DNA of 64,000 bases from Hymenobacter negativus (GCF_017571495.1 NZ_JAGETZ010000004.1:434001-498000), one strand, 5' to 3'; shown: positions 46,219 through 54,833, counted from the first letter of the stretch. The notes: generated by a model from the sequence alone, not told the origin. Numbers and translations: made by a program.

Positions 46219-46448
46219 GCAAACCCCAACTGGTTGTGCTTTTTAGGCAACCGGTTGGGGTCCGTTGGCAACCAGCGGGGCAAAAAGGGCAGTCGGTTCC
46301 GCTTTTTCGGAAACTGGCTGCCCTTTTTTGGCAATTCACTCCGCTTTTTCGGCAACTGGTTGGGGTCGGGCCCAAACCAGTTGGGCTTTTTTGGCAACTA
46401 GTTGGGGGCAACAGGGAACTGGTTGGGGTCGGAACCGAACCAGTTGGG
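46218..46448. repeat. 21-bp degenerate tandem repeat, 11 units
   Basis: Eleven 21-bp units, typified by CTTTTTCGGCAACTGGTTGGG, run from the stop of the previous gene. The period is exact though the units differ. Since 21 is a multiple of three, several reading frames on both strands stay open across the array and give heptads such as LFRQLVG; I regard these as by-products. Confidence 0.85.
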
Positions 46449-46509
46449 GTCCGACTTAATGTTGTTCGAGTTAAAATTCCCCTTCCCGCCCTACGCCAAG
46501 CAGCAGTGT

Positions 46510-46553
46510 TGATAGAGGTTGGGGCGGGGCTTGCCCCGCCCCAACCTCTATCA
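46510..46553. repeat. Perfect 20-bp hairpin upstream of cvfB
   Basis: TGATAGAGGTTGGGGCGGGG (46510-46529) and its exact inverse (46534-46553), with loop CTTG. There is no T tract. It lies 54 bp before the CvfB start and could be a terminator remnant or an intergenic repeat; a GACCTTTG box (46572-46579) follows. Confidence 0.7.
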
Positions 46554-46606
46554 GACCTCGGCATTTCTCCCGACCTTTGCCTCTTCACTCCTCACTACTG
46601 CATCCC

Positions 46607-47443
46607 ATGGCCAGCCTCCTCCTCGGCGATTACAACGACCTCGAAGTAGCCCGCGAAACCAGCATCGGCCTCTACCTCACCTCCGACGACGGCGACCTGC
46701 TGCTGCCCGAAAAGTACGTGGAGGCCGGCACCCGCGTGGGCGACATCGTGCGCGTGTTCGTGTACCGCGACTCCGAAGACCGCCTCATTGCCACCAACCT
46801 GCGGCCCCTGGCCCTGGTCGACAGCTTCGCCGCCCTCACCGTGAAGGACCACGGCCCGGCCGGTGCCTTCCTGGAGTGGGGCCTCGAAAAAGACCTGCTC
46901 CTCCCCTACCGCAACCAGCGGCGCGACCTGCGCATCGGCGAGCGGGTGTTTGTGTACGTGTACCTCGACGAGGAAAGCGACCGCCTGGTGGCCTCCGCCA
47001 AGTGGAAGCAATTCCTGAAAAATACTCCCTTCAAAGGCGAGCCCGGCGACGAGGTGCGCCTGCTCGTGGCCGACGAAACCGAGCTGGGCTACCCCGTCAT
47101 CGTGAACGGCACGCACCAGGGGCTGCTGTTTCACAACGAGGTGTTCCGGCCCCTGCGCCTGGGCGAGCAGCTGCCCGGCTTCCTGCGCCAGGTGCGGGAA
47201 GATGGCAAGCTCGATGTGCGCCTGCAAAAGGAAGGCTACGGCGAAGTAGAATCGGCCACCGATACGCTGCTCAAGGCCCTGAAAGCCGCGCCGGGGGGGC
47301 GTCTGCCCCTGGGCGACAAGAGCTTGGCCGAGGACGTGTACTGCCGCGTGGGCATGAGCAAAAAGGTGTTCAAGAAGGCCTTAGGCGCGTTGTTCCGCCA
47401 GGGGCTGGTGCTGCTGGAACCGGAAGCAACGGTGCTGAAATAA
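46607..47443 (+). CDS. CvfB-family S1-like RNA-binding protein
   Basis: A 278-residue protein of the CvfB/YitL family: S1-like OB domains (about 1-65, GLYLTSDDGDLLLPEKY; 70-140, GAFLEWGLEKDLLLPYRNQ; 145-215) and a C-terminal winged helix (DVYCRVGMSKKVFKKALGALFRQGLV). CvfB proteins bind RNA and influence virulence or stress genes. Start at 46607 (MASLLLGDY). Stop overlaps the next gene's ATG (TAATG), so the two are coupled. Confidence 0.9.
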   Translation: MASLLLGDYNDLEVARETSIGLYLTSDDGDLLLPEKYVEAGTRVGDIVRVFVYRDSEDRLIATNLRPLALVDSFAALTVKDHGPAGAFLEWGLEKDLLLPYRNQRRDLRIGERVFVYVYLDEESDRLVASAKWKQFLKNTPFKGEPGDEVRLLVADETELGYPVIVNGTHQGLLFHNEVFRPLRLGEQLPGFLRQVREDGKLDVRLQKEGYGEVESATDTLLKALKAAPGGRLPLGDKSLAEDVYCRVGMSKKVFKKALGALFRQGLVLLEPEATVLK

Positions 47444-47895
47444 TGGGCCGCGACGACGCTGGCTCTGAGCCAGCCAACGCCTTTCTGAACGAATACCATG
47501 GCGTCGACTTCAGTTGGTTTGCCGCCGATGCCGAAGGCAACGTTGGCATCTTCTTCAACGAAGGCTTCGGCTTCGTGCCCGAGGCCGTGCAGGCCCGCTA
47601 CGTGACACATGCCCAGGTGGCGCAGGAGCTGGAGCAACCCTACGTGGGCAGCCTCAACCTGGCCCGCGACCTGGCCCAGGCCGGGCTGTTCGTCTTTGAC
47701 TGGAGCGGGCAGTGGGAGCCCTACAGCTGGTCGCTGCCCACGGAGCCCTACGCACAGGTAGCCCAGCCATCCCACCCGCCGGACCCGGCCTTGAAAGCGC
47801 GGATTTTGCAAATTGCCGGCCTACCAATTCTTCAGCTAAATTTTCGGTCTGAAACGACGGTAAGCGTTGCCGCCTTCTCCCCCGCCGTCCAGTAG
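47443..47895 (+). CDS. Hypothetical protein coupled to cvfB
   Basis: A 150-residue cytoplasmic protein starting MGRDDAGSEPANAFLNEYHG. DFSWFAADAEGNVGIFFNEGFG resembles the N-termini of small proteins of unknown function in Bacteroidota that some annotate as immunity-like; this is uncertain. It starts on the stop codon of CvfB (47441-47445, TAATG) and ends 7 bp before the oxidoreductase gene, consistent with a three-gene operon. Confidence 0.7.
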   Translation: MGRDDAGSEPANAFLNEYHGVDFSWFAADAEGNVGIFFNEGFGFVPEAVQARYVTHAQVAQELEQPYVGSLNLARDLAQAGLFVFDWSGQWEPYSWSLPTEPYAQVAQPSHPPDPALKARILQIAGLPILQLNFRSETTVSVAAFSPAVQ

Positions 47896-47902
47896 AATTC
47901 CC

Positions 47903-48553
47903 ATGAAAACAGCTTTACTCGCCGGGGCTACGGGCCTCATTGGTTCGCAACTACTGCCGCTGCTGCTGGCATCGGAGCGGTATACAAAGGTGATTGTGGT
48001 GGGCCGCAAGGCCGTGCCCGTCATTCACCCCAAGCTGGTGCAGGTAGTGACGGAGCTGGACAAGCTGGAAGCCGTGCGCCTCAAGCTCATTGCCGACGAC
48101 GTGTATTGCTGCCTGGGCACCACCATGGCGCAGGCCGGCTCGAAGGAGGCTTTTTTCAAGGTTGATTTTCTGTACGTGGTGCAGCTGGCGGCGGTATCGG
48201 CGGGCAACTTTGCCTCGCAGCTGCTGGTGGTGAGCAGCATGGGGGCCGATGCCGAAAGCCGCGTGTACTACAGCCGCGTGAAGGGCGAGATGGAAGCCGC
48301 CGTGCGTCAGACGCCGTTTCGGGCCATCCACATTTTCCGGCCCTTGCTGCTGCTGGGCGAGCGGGCCAAGCCCCGCCTGGGCGAGCGCATCGGGGCCGGC
48401 GTGCTGGGGCTGCTGGCTCCCCTGATGCGCGGCCCGCTGCTGAAATACCGCGCCGTGCCGGGTGCGGCCGTAGCCGCCGCCATGCTGCGCGCCGCCGAGG
48501 ACGATGGCGGTGGCATCCGGATACACGAGTCGGATGAGTTGGCGGGCACCTGA
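47903..48553 (+). CDS. NAD(P)H-binding Rossmann oxidoreductase
   Basis: A 216-residue short atypical SDR similar to HTATIP2/YwnB-like proteins: GATGLIGSQLLPLLL (nucleotide binding), VVSSMGADAESRVYYSRVKGEME with the YxxxK pair, and FRPLLLLGERAKPRLGE. It probably uses NADPH; substrate unknown. Start 47903 (MKTALLAGAT). It is the third gene of the CvfB unit. Its end overlaps a T9SS domain remnant in another frame. Confidence 0.87.
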   Translation: MKTALLAGATGLIGSQLLPLLLASERYTKVIVVGRKAVPVIHPKLVQVVTELDKLEAVRLKLIADDVYCCLGTTMAQAGSKEAFFKVDFLYVVQLAAVSAGNFASQLLVVSSMGADAESRVYYSRVKGEMEAAVRQTPFRAIHIFRPLLLLGERAKPRLGERIGAGVLGLLAPLMRGPLLKYRAVPGAAVAAAMLRAAEDDGGGIRIHESDELAGT

Positions 48554-48633
48554 GCGGCCTGCCCACCAGCGTCTACACTGTCCGCATCCACGCACAGGAA
48601 GGCACCGTGGTCGAACGCCTGGTGAAGGAGTAA
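48550..48633 (+). pseudogene. Remnant of a T9SS type A sorting domain
   Basis: The frame ending with TAA at 48631-48633 reads LSGLPTSVYTVRIHAQEG then TVVERLVKE, the last 27 residues of a typical type A C-terminal sorting domain. The rest of that gene is missing; the oxidoreductase gene abuts it, so a deletion or insertion removed the cargo part. Confidence 0.75.
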
Positions 48634-48655
48634 GCCCCGCCGCCTAAGCAACAAA

Positions 48656-48685
48656 AAGCCCCGCCAGTGTCTGGCGGGGCTCTTT
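48656..48685 (+). terminator. GCCCCGCCAG hairpin (family B, copy 1)
   Basis: AAGCCCCGCCAG with CTGGCGGGGCT and TGT loop, T-rich 3' end. First of six closely related hairpins between 48.6 and 55.8 kb; it flanks the helicase gene on the left. Confidence 0.85.
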
Positions 48686-48753
48686 TAGTTGCATTAAGAG
48701 AAGAAAGGGTTACATTGCTTAGCTTAATTCCACATAACTGACCACTTTCAAAC

Positions 48754-51700
48754 ATGCCTTTCTTTCAAGAAAATTATCAGAGGCTCAAGTTTCCAGTTGC
48801 AGCAAAAGCAATTGATTCCTCTGAACCAGACAATAGAGACGAGGAAACCAAAAAAAAAGATAAGGGATGGAGAAACGCACAACTTGGAGCCATTCATGCA
48901 ATCAGCGCGCATTACACATTATTTGAAAGTTCTGCACTCATAGTTTTACCTACTGGAGCTGGAAAAACAGCAGTGCTTATTGCCACAGCGTTTTTGCAAA
49001 GAGCAAAAAGAGTCTTAGTCCTTAGCTCAACCAGAATGGTAAGAGAGCAAATTGTAAAAGATTTCTCATCCTTATCGGTGTTAAAAAAAATAAATGCAAT
49101 TGAAGATGGGGACACTCCTAAAGTATTTGAAGCAAAAAAGAATATTCTTTCAGAAGTAAATTGGAAAGAACTAGAAGATTTCGATGTAGTTGTTAGTATC
49201 CCATCACGATTAGTCCAAAATATTAAACAATATGCGCCAGACCACGAATTATTTGATTTAATCCTCATAGATGAAGCTCATCATTACGCTGCCAATACTT
49301 GGAAAAGCGTCATGAATTTATTTCAACCCGCGAAGAAAGTACTTTTCACAGCGACTCCATTCCGAAGGGACAAGAAATATATTGATAGCAAAATAGTATA
49401 CAATTACCCTTTGTCAAAAGCTATTGAAGACCAGATTTTTGGCAAAATCGAGTTCATTGCTGTTAGTGCTCAAGAACAAGACAAGGATGAAGCTATAGCA
49501 AAAAAGGCTGCTGATATATTTTATAGTGACAGAGATGGCGAAAACCATTACAATCACTCCATAATGGTTAGAACGTCATCAAAATTGCATGCCATAAAAT
49601 TAGAGGAAATATATAAAAACACTTCCCTTAAGCTCAAAAGGATTGATAGCAACACGCCAAATAAAGTTGTAGACAAAACAATTAAAGAATTAAGAGCAGG
49701 AGACTTACATGGTATTATATGCGTAAACATGCTCGGAGAAGGATTCGATTTCCCGAATTTGAAGATTGCAGCAGTACACACACCTCACAAGTCGCTAGCC
49801 GCAACCTTACAATTCATAGGCAGATTTGCAAGAACTAACGCCGAGAATATTGGAAGCGCAAAATTTATTGCAACCACCAACGATATAGAAATTGGGAATG
49901 AGAAACTATTCAAAGAAGATGCCGCATGGGCAGAATTAATAGTTCAAATTTCAGAAACTTCCGTTGGAAGGGAACAAACAATAAAGAAAGTATTTGACGA
50001 AACCTTACTAATTAACAGCGATAACGAAGAAGAAATTGCGCCAAAGCATAGCCTAAGGCCATTTTGCCATGCAAAAATTTTTCAGTCCAGCACTTTTAAT
50101 TTACACGCAGTACCTGATTTTGCAGAATTTGGTCAAGAGCTAATAAATCATTACCGTAACGAGGAGGAAAATTTTACATTATTTGTAACTAAGCAGTATT
50201 ATGCGCCAAAATGGATTAAATCCGACCAATTATTAAATATAAAATACAATTTTTATTTTCTGTATTACAACCCAGAAAGTAAATTATTATTCATTAATTC
50301 CTCTGTTAAAACAGAAGAAGTATATGATTATTTAGCGCTTAAATTTTTAACAGAAAATTACGAAAAGATATCTAAAAATGAAATCCACAGAACACTTCAC
50401 GGACTAGATGACGTTGAATTTTTCAATTTAGGTTTACAATCAAAAGTTGCCGATGGAGAGAGCTACAGAATACTTACAGGTAAATCAACGCAACGCTCTT
50501 TAAAGCGAAGTGACGGCAGAATGTTTGCTAATGGCCATATGTTTGCTAGCGCAAAAGAAGGAAATAAATCAGTCACGCTTGGTTATAGCAGCGCTTCCAA
50601 AGTATGGAGCAATACTTATTTGAACATTGCCGACTTCACGACTTGGTGTAAGGCAACTGCTGCAAAGATTGACTCTAAAGTTGTCGTGGATACAAAAAGC
50701 GAATTTGACAACTTACAACGTTCGATAATAACTAAAACATTTCCAGCTGCGGCATATTCAGCGTCATGGGACACTGATGCTTACATAAACAGCCAAACTG
50801 TATTCATAAAATTATCAGGATTGCCCGCCAAAGAATTCTTACTTGCAGAGCTTGATATACACATCAGCGATTCTGTGAAGGGCAATAGTCATGTTGAATT
50901 CACTGTCACAGATGGCGAGGGAATTGAAATCAAATTTACATATGAGATACAACATGGCTATAGAATCCTAGACCCGGATGATATCGAAATGTATATTGAA
51001 GACAAAGCCAAGAAAATACCTTTCACAAAATACCTAAATAGTAGACCAATCGTATTCTTTCTTACAGATTTCTCTTACATGATGGGCAATGAGTTAATGG
51101 GCAGCATCCTTGTGACCGACGAAAACTACGACAAAGAATTAATTACCACATTAGATTGGAAAGCGACCAATACCGATATAACTGTAGAATTTTATGATGA
51201 AAAAAATACGAGAATTATTAAAAAATCAGCTAACAATAATCTAAACTCAATACATGAAACAATTCAAACAGAACTTCTCAGCAAAAACTATGATGTACTA
51301 ATGTATGACCACGGAACTGGAGAAATTGCCGACTTTGTCGGACTGAAGACAGAAGGAGATTTTATGATTGTTGCTTTATACCACATAAAGGGTTCGAGCG
51401 CAGCATCTCCAGGAGACAGGTCAGGTGACGTTTATGAAGTTTGCGGACAATCCGTCAAATGTTTGACATGGATAGACACGAAACGGGGATTAATTAACGC
51501 GCTCAAAAGACGAGACAAATTACGAACGCCCTACCTACCTCCGAAAGTCGATGGTTCATGTAATAAATTTTTAATTGGGGACTTAGCATTAGCAACCAGT
51601 ATGATTCAAGGGCAACTCCCACTCAAATTCGAAGTATACGTTGTTCAACCTGGAATACCCAAAGCCAGTTTGACACAGAAAATATCTGGTATTTTAGCAG

Positions 51701-51768
51701 CTGCTGATGCTTACATAAGCTCCAATGGGACTAATACAAAAATGATTGTATTAGGCTCGGAGGATTAG
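48754..51768 (+). CDS. DEAH-box superfamily 2 helicase with possible C-terminal nuclease domain (defence candidate)
   Basis: A 1004-residue protein. The SF2 helicase core spans about 40-400: Walker A LPTGAGKT (65-72), DEAH (173-176), TATPFR (199-204), and motif VI QFIGRFAR. The middle is unassigned. Near the C-terminus DHGTGEIADF (852-861) is followed by ALYHIKGSS (K879), a D...(D/E)...ExK-like spacing suggesting a PD-(D/E)xK-type or phospholipase-D-like nuclease; this is tentative. The gene is markedly AT-rich (well below the roughly 60% GC around it), showing recent transfer, and lies between two copies of the same terminator hairpin. Role in anti-phage defence is inferred. Confidence 0.85.
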   Translation: MPFFQENYQRLKFPVAAKAIDSSEPDNRDEETKKKDKGWRNAQLGAIHAISAHYTLFESSALIVLPTGAGKTAVLIATAFLQRAKRVLVLSSTRMVREQIVKDFSSLSVLKKINAIEDGDTPKVFEAKKNILSEVNWKELEDFDVVVSIPSRLVQNIKQYAPDHELFDLILIDEAHHYAANTWKSVMNLFQPAKKVLFTATPFRRDKKYIDSKIVYNYPLSKAIEDQIFGKIEFIAVSAQEQDKDEAIAKKAADIFYSDRDGENHYNHSIMVRTSSKLHAIKLEEIYKNTSLKLKRIDSNTPNKVVDKTIKELRAGDLHGIICVNMLGEGFDFPNLKIAAVHTPHKSLAATLQFIGRFARTNAENIGSAKFIATTNDIEIGNEKLFKEDAAWAELIVQISETSVGREQTIKKVFDETLLINSDNEEEIAPKHSLRPFCHAKIFQSSTFNLHAVPDFAEFGQELINHYRNEEENFTLFVTKQYYAPKWIKSDQLLNIKYNFYFLYYNPESKLLFINSSVKTEEVYDYLALKFLTENYEKISKNEIHRTLHGLDDVEFFNLGLQSKVADGESYRILTGKSTQRSLKRSDGRMFANGHMFASAKEGNKSVTLGYSSASKVWSNTYLNIADFTTWCKATAAKIDSKVVVDTKSEFDNLQRSIITKTFPAAAYSASWDTDAYINSQTVFIKLSGLPAKEFLLAELDIHISDSVKGNSHVEFTVTDGEGIEIKFTYEIQHGYRILDPDDIEMYIEDKAKKIPFTKYLNSRPIVFFLTDFSYMMGNELMGSILVTDENYDKELITTLDWKATNTDITVEFYDEKNTRIIKKSANNNLNSIHETIQTELLSKNYDVLMYDHGTGEIADFVGLKTEGDFMIVALYHIKGSSAASPGDRSGDVYEVCGQSVKCLTWIDTKRGLINALKRRDKLRTPYLPPKVDGSCNKFLIGDLALATSMIQGQLPLKFEVYVVQPGIPKASLTQKISGILAAADAYISSNGTNTKMIVLGSED

Positions 51769-51803
51769 TGTTCCTACACAGCTCTTATTTCAAAATGTAC
51801 ACA

Positions 51804-51836
51804 AAAAAGCCCCGCCAGCTACTGGCGGGGCTTTTT
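51804..51836. terminator. GCCCCGCCAG hairpin (family B, copy 2)
   Basis: AAAAAGCCCCGCCAG (51804-51818) and inverse (51822-51836), loop CTA, T run. Almost identical to the copies at 48656, 52796, 53181 and 54834. Confidence 0.9.
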
Positions 51837-51850
51837 GTTTCCTCAGCTGC

Positions 51851-51953
51851 TTAGAGGCCGGCGGGTGGGGTGGCGTCGCCTGTGCTGCCCCCGCCCCGCA
51901 CGATGAGCCGGGGGTAGCCCTGGAAGCGCAGTCACACCGCGGGCTGGGTGGGC
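51851..51953 (-). pseudogene. 3'-end fragment of an unknown gene (module copy A)
   Basis: On the minus strand the frame ends with TAA (51851-51853) and reads LRFQGYPRLIVRGGGSTGD then ATPPAGL, preceded by an in-frame TGA where copy D has Trp. Copies at 53229-53334, about 54880-54955 and 55787-56005 encode the same C-terminus with differences of whole codons. The source gene is not in the window. Confidence 0.65.
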
Positions 51954-52014
51954 ATTACCGAAAGGAAGTGAATCTTTGTCCAAAAGCCTCGCAACCGGCT
52001 TCCACAAAAGGCCC

Positions 52015-52709
52015 ATGTTTTCCCCTTCGTTTGTTTCCGCGAGAGCCAGCGGATGCTTGATAAGTCTGGCTCTGCTGGGCGGCTGCCATTCTGCTCCCCA
52101 AGCCGCGCAGCACTGCCTGTCACGCGGGCCAGCGGTTGCTCCGCGCGATACCTTCGATTTTATTCGAGAAGTGAACCGTGAAGGGTTTTCCTTTGAGGTG
52201 GACAGCCTGCGCCTCCCGTTTGCCCACCAGCAGCGCCTGCTGCACGGGGCCCACTTCATTGGCGGCATGCTCGACGACAGTACCGCCCTCAATACCTATG
52301 GCGGCGCGTACTACTGCGGACAAGTGCGGCGCTTGCTGCGCAGCGCTCGGGCCAGCTGCCACCAGGTGGTGTACGCGCAAGCGGATGAGTTCGGCGGCTT
52401 GTTTTTGGTCATTGGCTATCCCGACCAGCCAACCTCTACTTGTCCGGGGGCGGCGAGACGTCGTGGACAGATGACCGGTTTTTTCATCAGGGAGAGAACA
52501 CCCGCGGCTTCGTGCTCAACGACTCGACGGTGCGAACCACAACGGGACGCTCCACCTACGCCTTCCGCCGCAGCCATCAACGGTCCTACACCGATACCAT
52601 TTCCCGGCTCTATCGCATCGAATACCATCCCTCGCGCTTCGTGCTGCTGCGCCGCGACAGCGTCCGCACCTACTTGCCGGGAGAATACGCTCCGTACGAA
52701 CCGGAATAA
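52015..52709 (+). pseudogene. Frameshifted lipoprotein gene
   Basis: A frame from ATG 52015 (MFSPSFVSARASGCLISLA, lipobox-like LLGGC) reads LVIGYPDQ and then loses sense; one base later, near 52429, a second frame continues as NLYLSGGGETSWTDDRFF to a stop at 52707-52709 (RTYLPGEYAPYEPE). Restoring one base in a GGCC/GCC run joins the two into a protein of about 231 residues. Either a real frameshift or an assembly error. Function unknown. Confidence 0.65.
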
Positions 52710-52795
52710 CCAAGCGGGCGGGCGCTCAGCAGGTTCTGGAAACCGGTGATATTTCTACCATCATTTTAGGCTTCTTGCCGAAATGCAGATATTAC

Positions 52796-52828
52796 AAAAA
52801 GCCTCGCCAGCTACTGGCGGGGCTTTTT
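52796..52828. terminator. GCCCCGCCAG hairpin (family B, copy 3)
   Basis: AAAAAGCCTCGCCAG (52796-52810) and CTGGCGGGGCTTTTT (52814-52828), loop CTA. The following TTTCACTCGCGGCTT is the start of the associated module, here cut short. Confidence 0.88.
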
Positions 52829-52857
52829 GTTTCACTCGCGGCTTGGTAATATGCGCT

Positions 52858-53145
52858 ATGAAAACGCGGATTATATACATCGAGAACAAAGAAACGGGCG
52901 AAGCACATATCGGCCGGGTCACGTTCTCGCGCACGATGCAAACGGTTTACTACCAAGACAAGGTCCTACAGCGGGGCGGGAGTGCGAGCATCAAAGGCAA
53001 CTTTTTCGACATTGCTACCAATGAGGAATACTGGGTGTCCGGACCCAAGAAGCGTGGGGGCGACGCGCATTATGAACGGGTAACCATCCTTATCGACGAT
53101 GACGTGAAAGAAGAGTACTGGACCACCATTCGTGCGCCACAGTAA
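52858..53145 (+). CDS. Small conserved hypothetical protein (95 aa)
   Basis: A 95-residue protein beginning MKTRIIYIENKETGEAHIGR, with VTFSRTMQTVYYQ, NFFDIATNEEYWVSG and an acidic end DDDVKEEYWTTIR. It recalls a family of small Bacteroidota proteins sometimes mislabelled as metabolic enzymes; I cannot name a function. It stands between two family B hairpins as a single-gene unit, which is the cassette-like arrangement of this region. An immunity or stress role is possible but not shown. Confidence 0.75.
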   Translation: MKTRIIYIENKETGEAHIGRVTFSRTMQTVYYQDKVLQRGGSASIKGNFFDIATNEEYWVSGPKKRGGDAHYERVTILIDDDVKEEYWTTIRAPQ

Positions 53146-53180
53146 ACACCGGGCCCCATACGCTCACCCAAAGGGAGAAA

Positions 53181-53215
53181 TAGAAAGCCCCGCCAGCAGC
53201 TGGCGGGGCTTTCTA
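53181..53215. terminator. GCCCCGCCAG hairpin (family B, copy 4)
   Basis: Perfect 16-bp stem (53181-53196, 53200-53215; TAGAAAGCCCCGCCAG) with loop CAG. Confidence 0.9.
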
Positions 53216-53228
53216 TTTCTCTCGCGGC

Positions 53229-53334
53229 TTAGCGGCCGGCGGGTGGGGTGGCATCACCTTTGCCGCCGCCCCCGCCCCGCACGATGAGCCGGGGGTAGCC
53301 CTGGAAGCGCAGTCACACCGCGGGCTGGGTGGGC
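53229..53334 (-). pseudogene. 3'-end fragment of the same unknown gene (module copy B)
   Basis: Minus-strand frame ending TAA (53229-53231): LRFQGYPRLIVRGGGGGKGD then ATPPAGR. From 53269 to 53334 it is nearly identical in DNA to copy A; the differences nearer the stop keep the reading frame. Confidence 0.65.
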
Positions 53335-53375
53335 GAGCTGAACTGCCTACTTTCGTGGGGAACTCCCCTACTCGA

Positions 53376-53777
53376 ATGGTCACGATTTTTGAGTTGTTGT
53401 TGCCGCGCCGGCCCGTTTCGCTGCAAGCCAAGCGGCTACAACCTTGGAAAGCCTACGTGCGCGCCGAAGCCGCCCAGGTCTGGACCACTAGCCCTTCCGA
53501 TGCGGACGCTTTTCGGCTTACCTTGGTGTACCTCTGCAACACCAGCCCGGTTGATATCGACAACATCATCAAGCCCATTCAGGATGCGCTGGAAACGGTG
53601 GTCTACCCAGCCGACGAACTCATCACCGACGTTGACAGCCACCGGCGCTTGTTCACGGAGCCCTTCGACCTAACCAGTCTGCCTATCCTGCTCATTCAGG
53701 GCATCGCCCAGCAGCAAGAATGCGTTTATGTTCGGGTGCAAGCCGGAACTGCCCAACCACTTCAGAATTATCTATGA
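53376..53777 (+). CDS. RusA-family Holliday junction resolvase-like protein
   Basis: A 133-residue protein of the RusA endodeoxyribonuclease family: SPVDIDNIIKPIQDALETVVY contains the metal-binding acidic residues (D60, D62, D70), and DELITDVDSHRR the next acidic pair. RusA proteins resolve Holliday junctions in phages and prophages. Start 53376 (MVTIFELLLP). Its stop overlaps the next gene by ATGA, so it is coupled to the nuclease-HEPN gene, an unusual partnership. Confidence 0.8.
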   Translation: MVTIFELLLPRRPVSLQAKRLQPWKAYVRAEAAQVWTTSPSDADAFRLTLVYLCNTSPVDIDNIIKPIQDALETVVYPADELITDVDSHRRLFTEPFDLTSLPILLIQGIAQQQECVYVRVQAGTAQPLQNYL

Positions 53778-54451
53778 ATACTGACCCGAAAACCAAAGAG
53801 ACGACGAAAGTGCTGGAGCTGGCCCGGAGCTACGAAGCCCAGGGCTTCGTGGTAAAAACTGCCCCAGCAGCCGAGGATATTCCCTTCGACCTGGGCCCGT
53901 ACCGTCCCGATTTACTGGCCGAGAAGGAGGGGCAACACTTTATCATCGAAGTCAAGAAAGCCGGGGTACCCTTGTCGGTCGACCGCCTGCAAGCCCTCGC
54001 TGAAACCATCCGTCAGCATGCAGGCTGGCGCTTGCTGCTGGTGCCCACCGACGAAGAAGGCCCTGTCCTGCCTACCGGCAACACCAATGAACTGGTATCG
54101 TGGCAAGCTGTGGCCGAACGCGCCAAGCGCGCCGACCACCTTTTGCAGTTGGGTGAGTCCGATGCCGCCTTCCTTATGTTGTGGTCGGCCTTCGAGGCCA
54201 TGCTCCGCCGCCACGCTGAACAGGTAGGCTTGCCCATTGAGCGCCTGTCCACCGCAGCCTTGCTTGATTACCTATATTCGCAAGGCGAGTTGGCTTACGA
54301 ACAATTTGAGCAAGCCCGCGCCGCGCTGCAGGTCCGCAACCGGCTGGTTCACGGCTTCGAGGCTGCCGAAGCAACCCAGGAAGCGCGCCCCCTGCACACG
54401 TTGGTTGAGCACCTACTGCAAGAGTGGACGTATACCCAAAACGCAGCCTAG
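53774..54451 (+). CDS. PD-(D/E)xK-like nuclease fused to HEPN-like domain
   Basis: A 225-residue protein. The first half has a restriction-endonuclease-like core: GPYRPDLLAEKEG (D46) and HFIIEVKKAG (E59, K61), the D...ExK pattern. The second half (about 115-220) is helical and ends with RNRLVHGF (R188, H193), the R-x4-H motif of HEPN ribonuclease toxins. This resembles the REase_AHJR-like / HEPN arrangement. It is coupled to the RusA gene upstream and followed by a DUF4325 gene, suggesting a defence or toxin unit. Confidence 0.78.
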   Translation: MNTDPKTKETTKVLELARSYEAQGFVVKTAPAAEDIPFDLGPYRPDLLAEKEGQHFIIEVKKAGVPLSVDRLQALAETIRQHAGWRLLLVPTDEEGPVLPTGNTNELVSWQAVAERAKRADHLLQLGESDAAFLMLWSAFEAMLRRHAEQVGLPIERLSTAALLDYLYSQGELAYEQFEQARAALQVRNRLVHGFEAAEATQEARPLHTLVEHLLQEWTYTQNAA

Positions 54452-54490
54452 TAGCTTACAGCACTATTATTCTCACCATCTCCCCAACCC

Positions 54491-54808
54491 ATGACTACCG
54501 CAGTTCCCACCAACTCGGTTCTGACGGTAACCACCCTCACCTCCGGCACCATTTCCAATGCCGACGGCTACAAGTTATTGCTGGCCCTGAAAGAAGCCAT
54601 GGCCTCGCAATCGGGCCCCATAACGCTGGACCTAACCGATGTCATTGGGTTCTCCAGCTCGTTCCTGAACTCCTCGTTAGGCACCCTGTTTGAAGAAATG
54701 GGCGCGGACGGTTTCAAGCGTCTACGCTTGAGCAACTACAAACCCATGCAACTCAAACAACTCAAAGACTATATGGCTGATGTAGCGCAAACACACCGCG
54801 CCGAGTAG
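54491..54808 (+). CDS. STAS-like DUF4325 protein
   Basis: A 105-residue protein with the DUF4325 core: ITLDLTDVIGFSSSFLNSSLG then TLFEEMG, followed by RLSNYKPMQLKQLKDY. These STAS-like proteins are common next to nucleases and anti-sigma-like kinases in conflict systems. It starts 39 bp after the nuclease-HEPN gene and is probably the third gene of that operon; a regulatory or antitoxin-like role is possible. Confidence 0.83.
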   Translation: MTTAVPTNSVLTVTTLTSGTISNADGYKLLLALKEAMASQSGPITLDLTDVIGFSSSFLNSSLGTLFEEMGADGFKRLRLSNYKPMQLKQLKDYMADVAQTHRAE

Positions 54809-54833
54809 TCCTCACACTAGATAAGCCCTACCA

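Noticed and set aside
46236..46649. Plus-strand frame of 137 aa through the 21-bp repeat
   Set aside because: Open only because the repeat length is a multiple of three; no start context and it runs into the cvfB gene.
46519..47895. A single 458-aa protein spanning the cvfB region
   Set aside because: The first 308 codons are an Arg/Pro/His-rich shadow of cvfB; only the part from 47443 looks like a gene.
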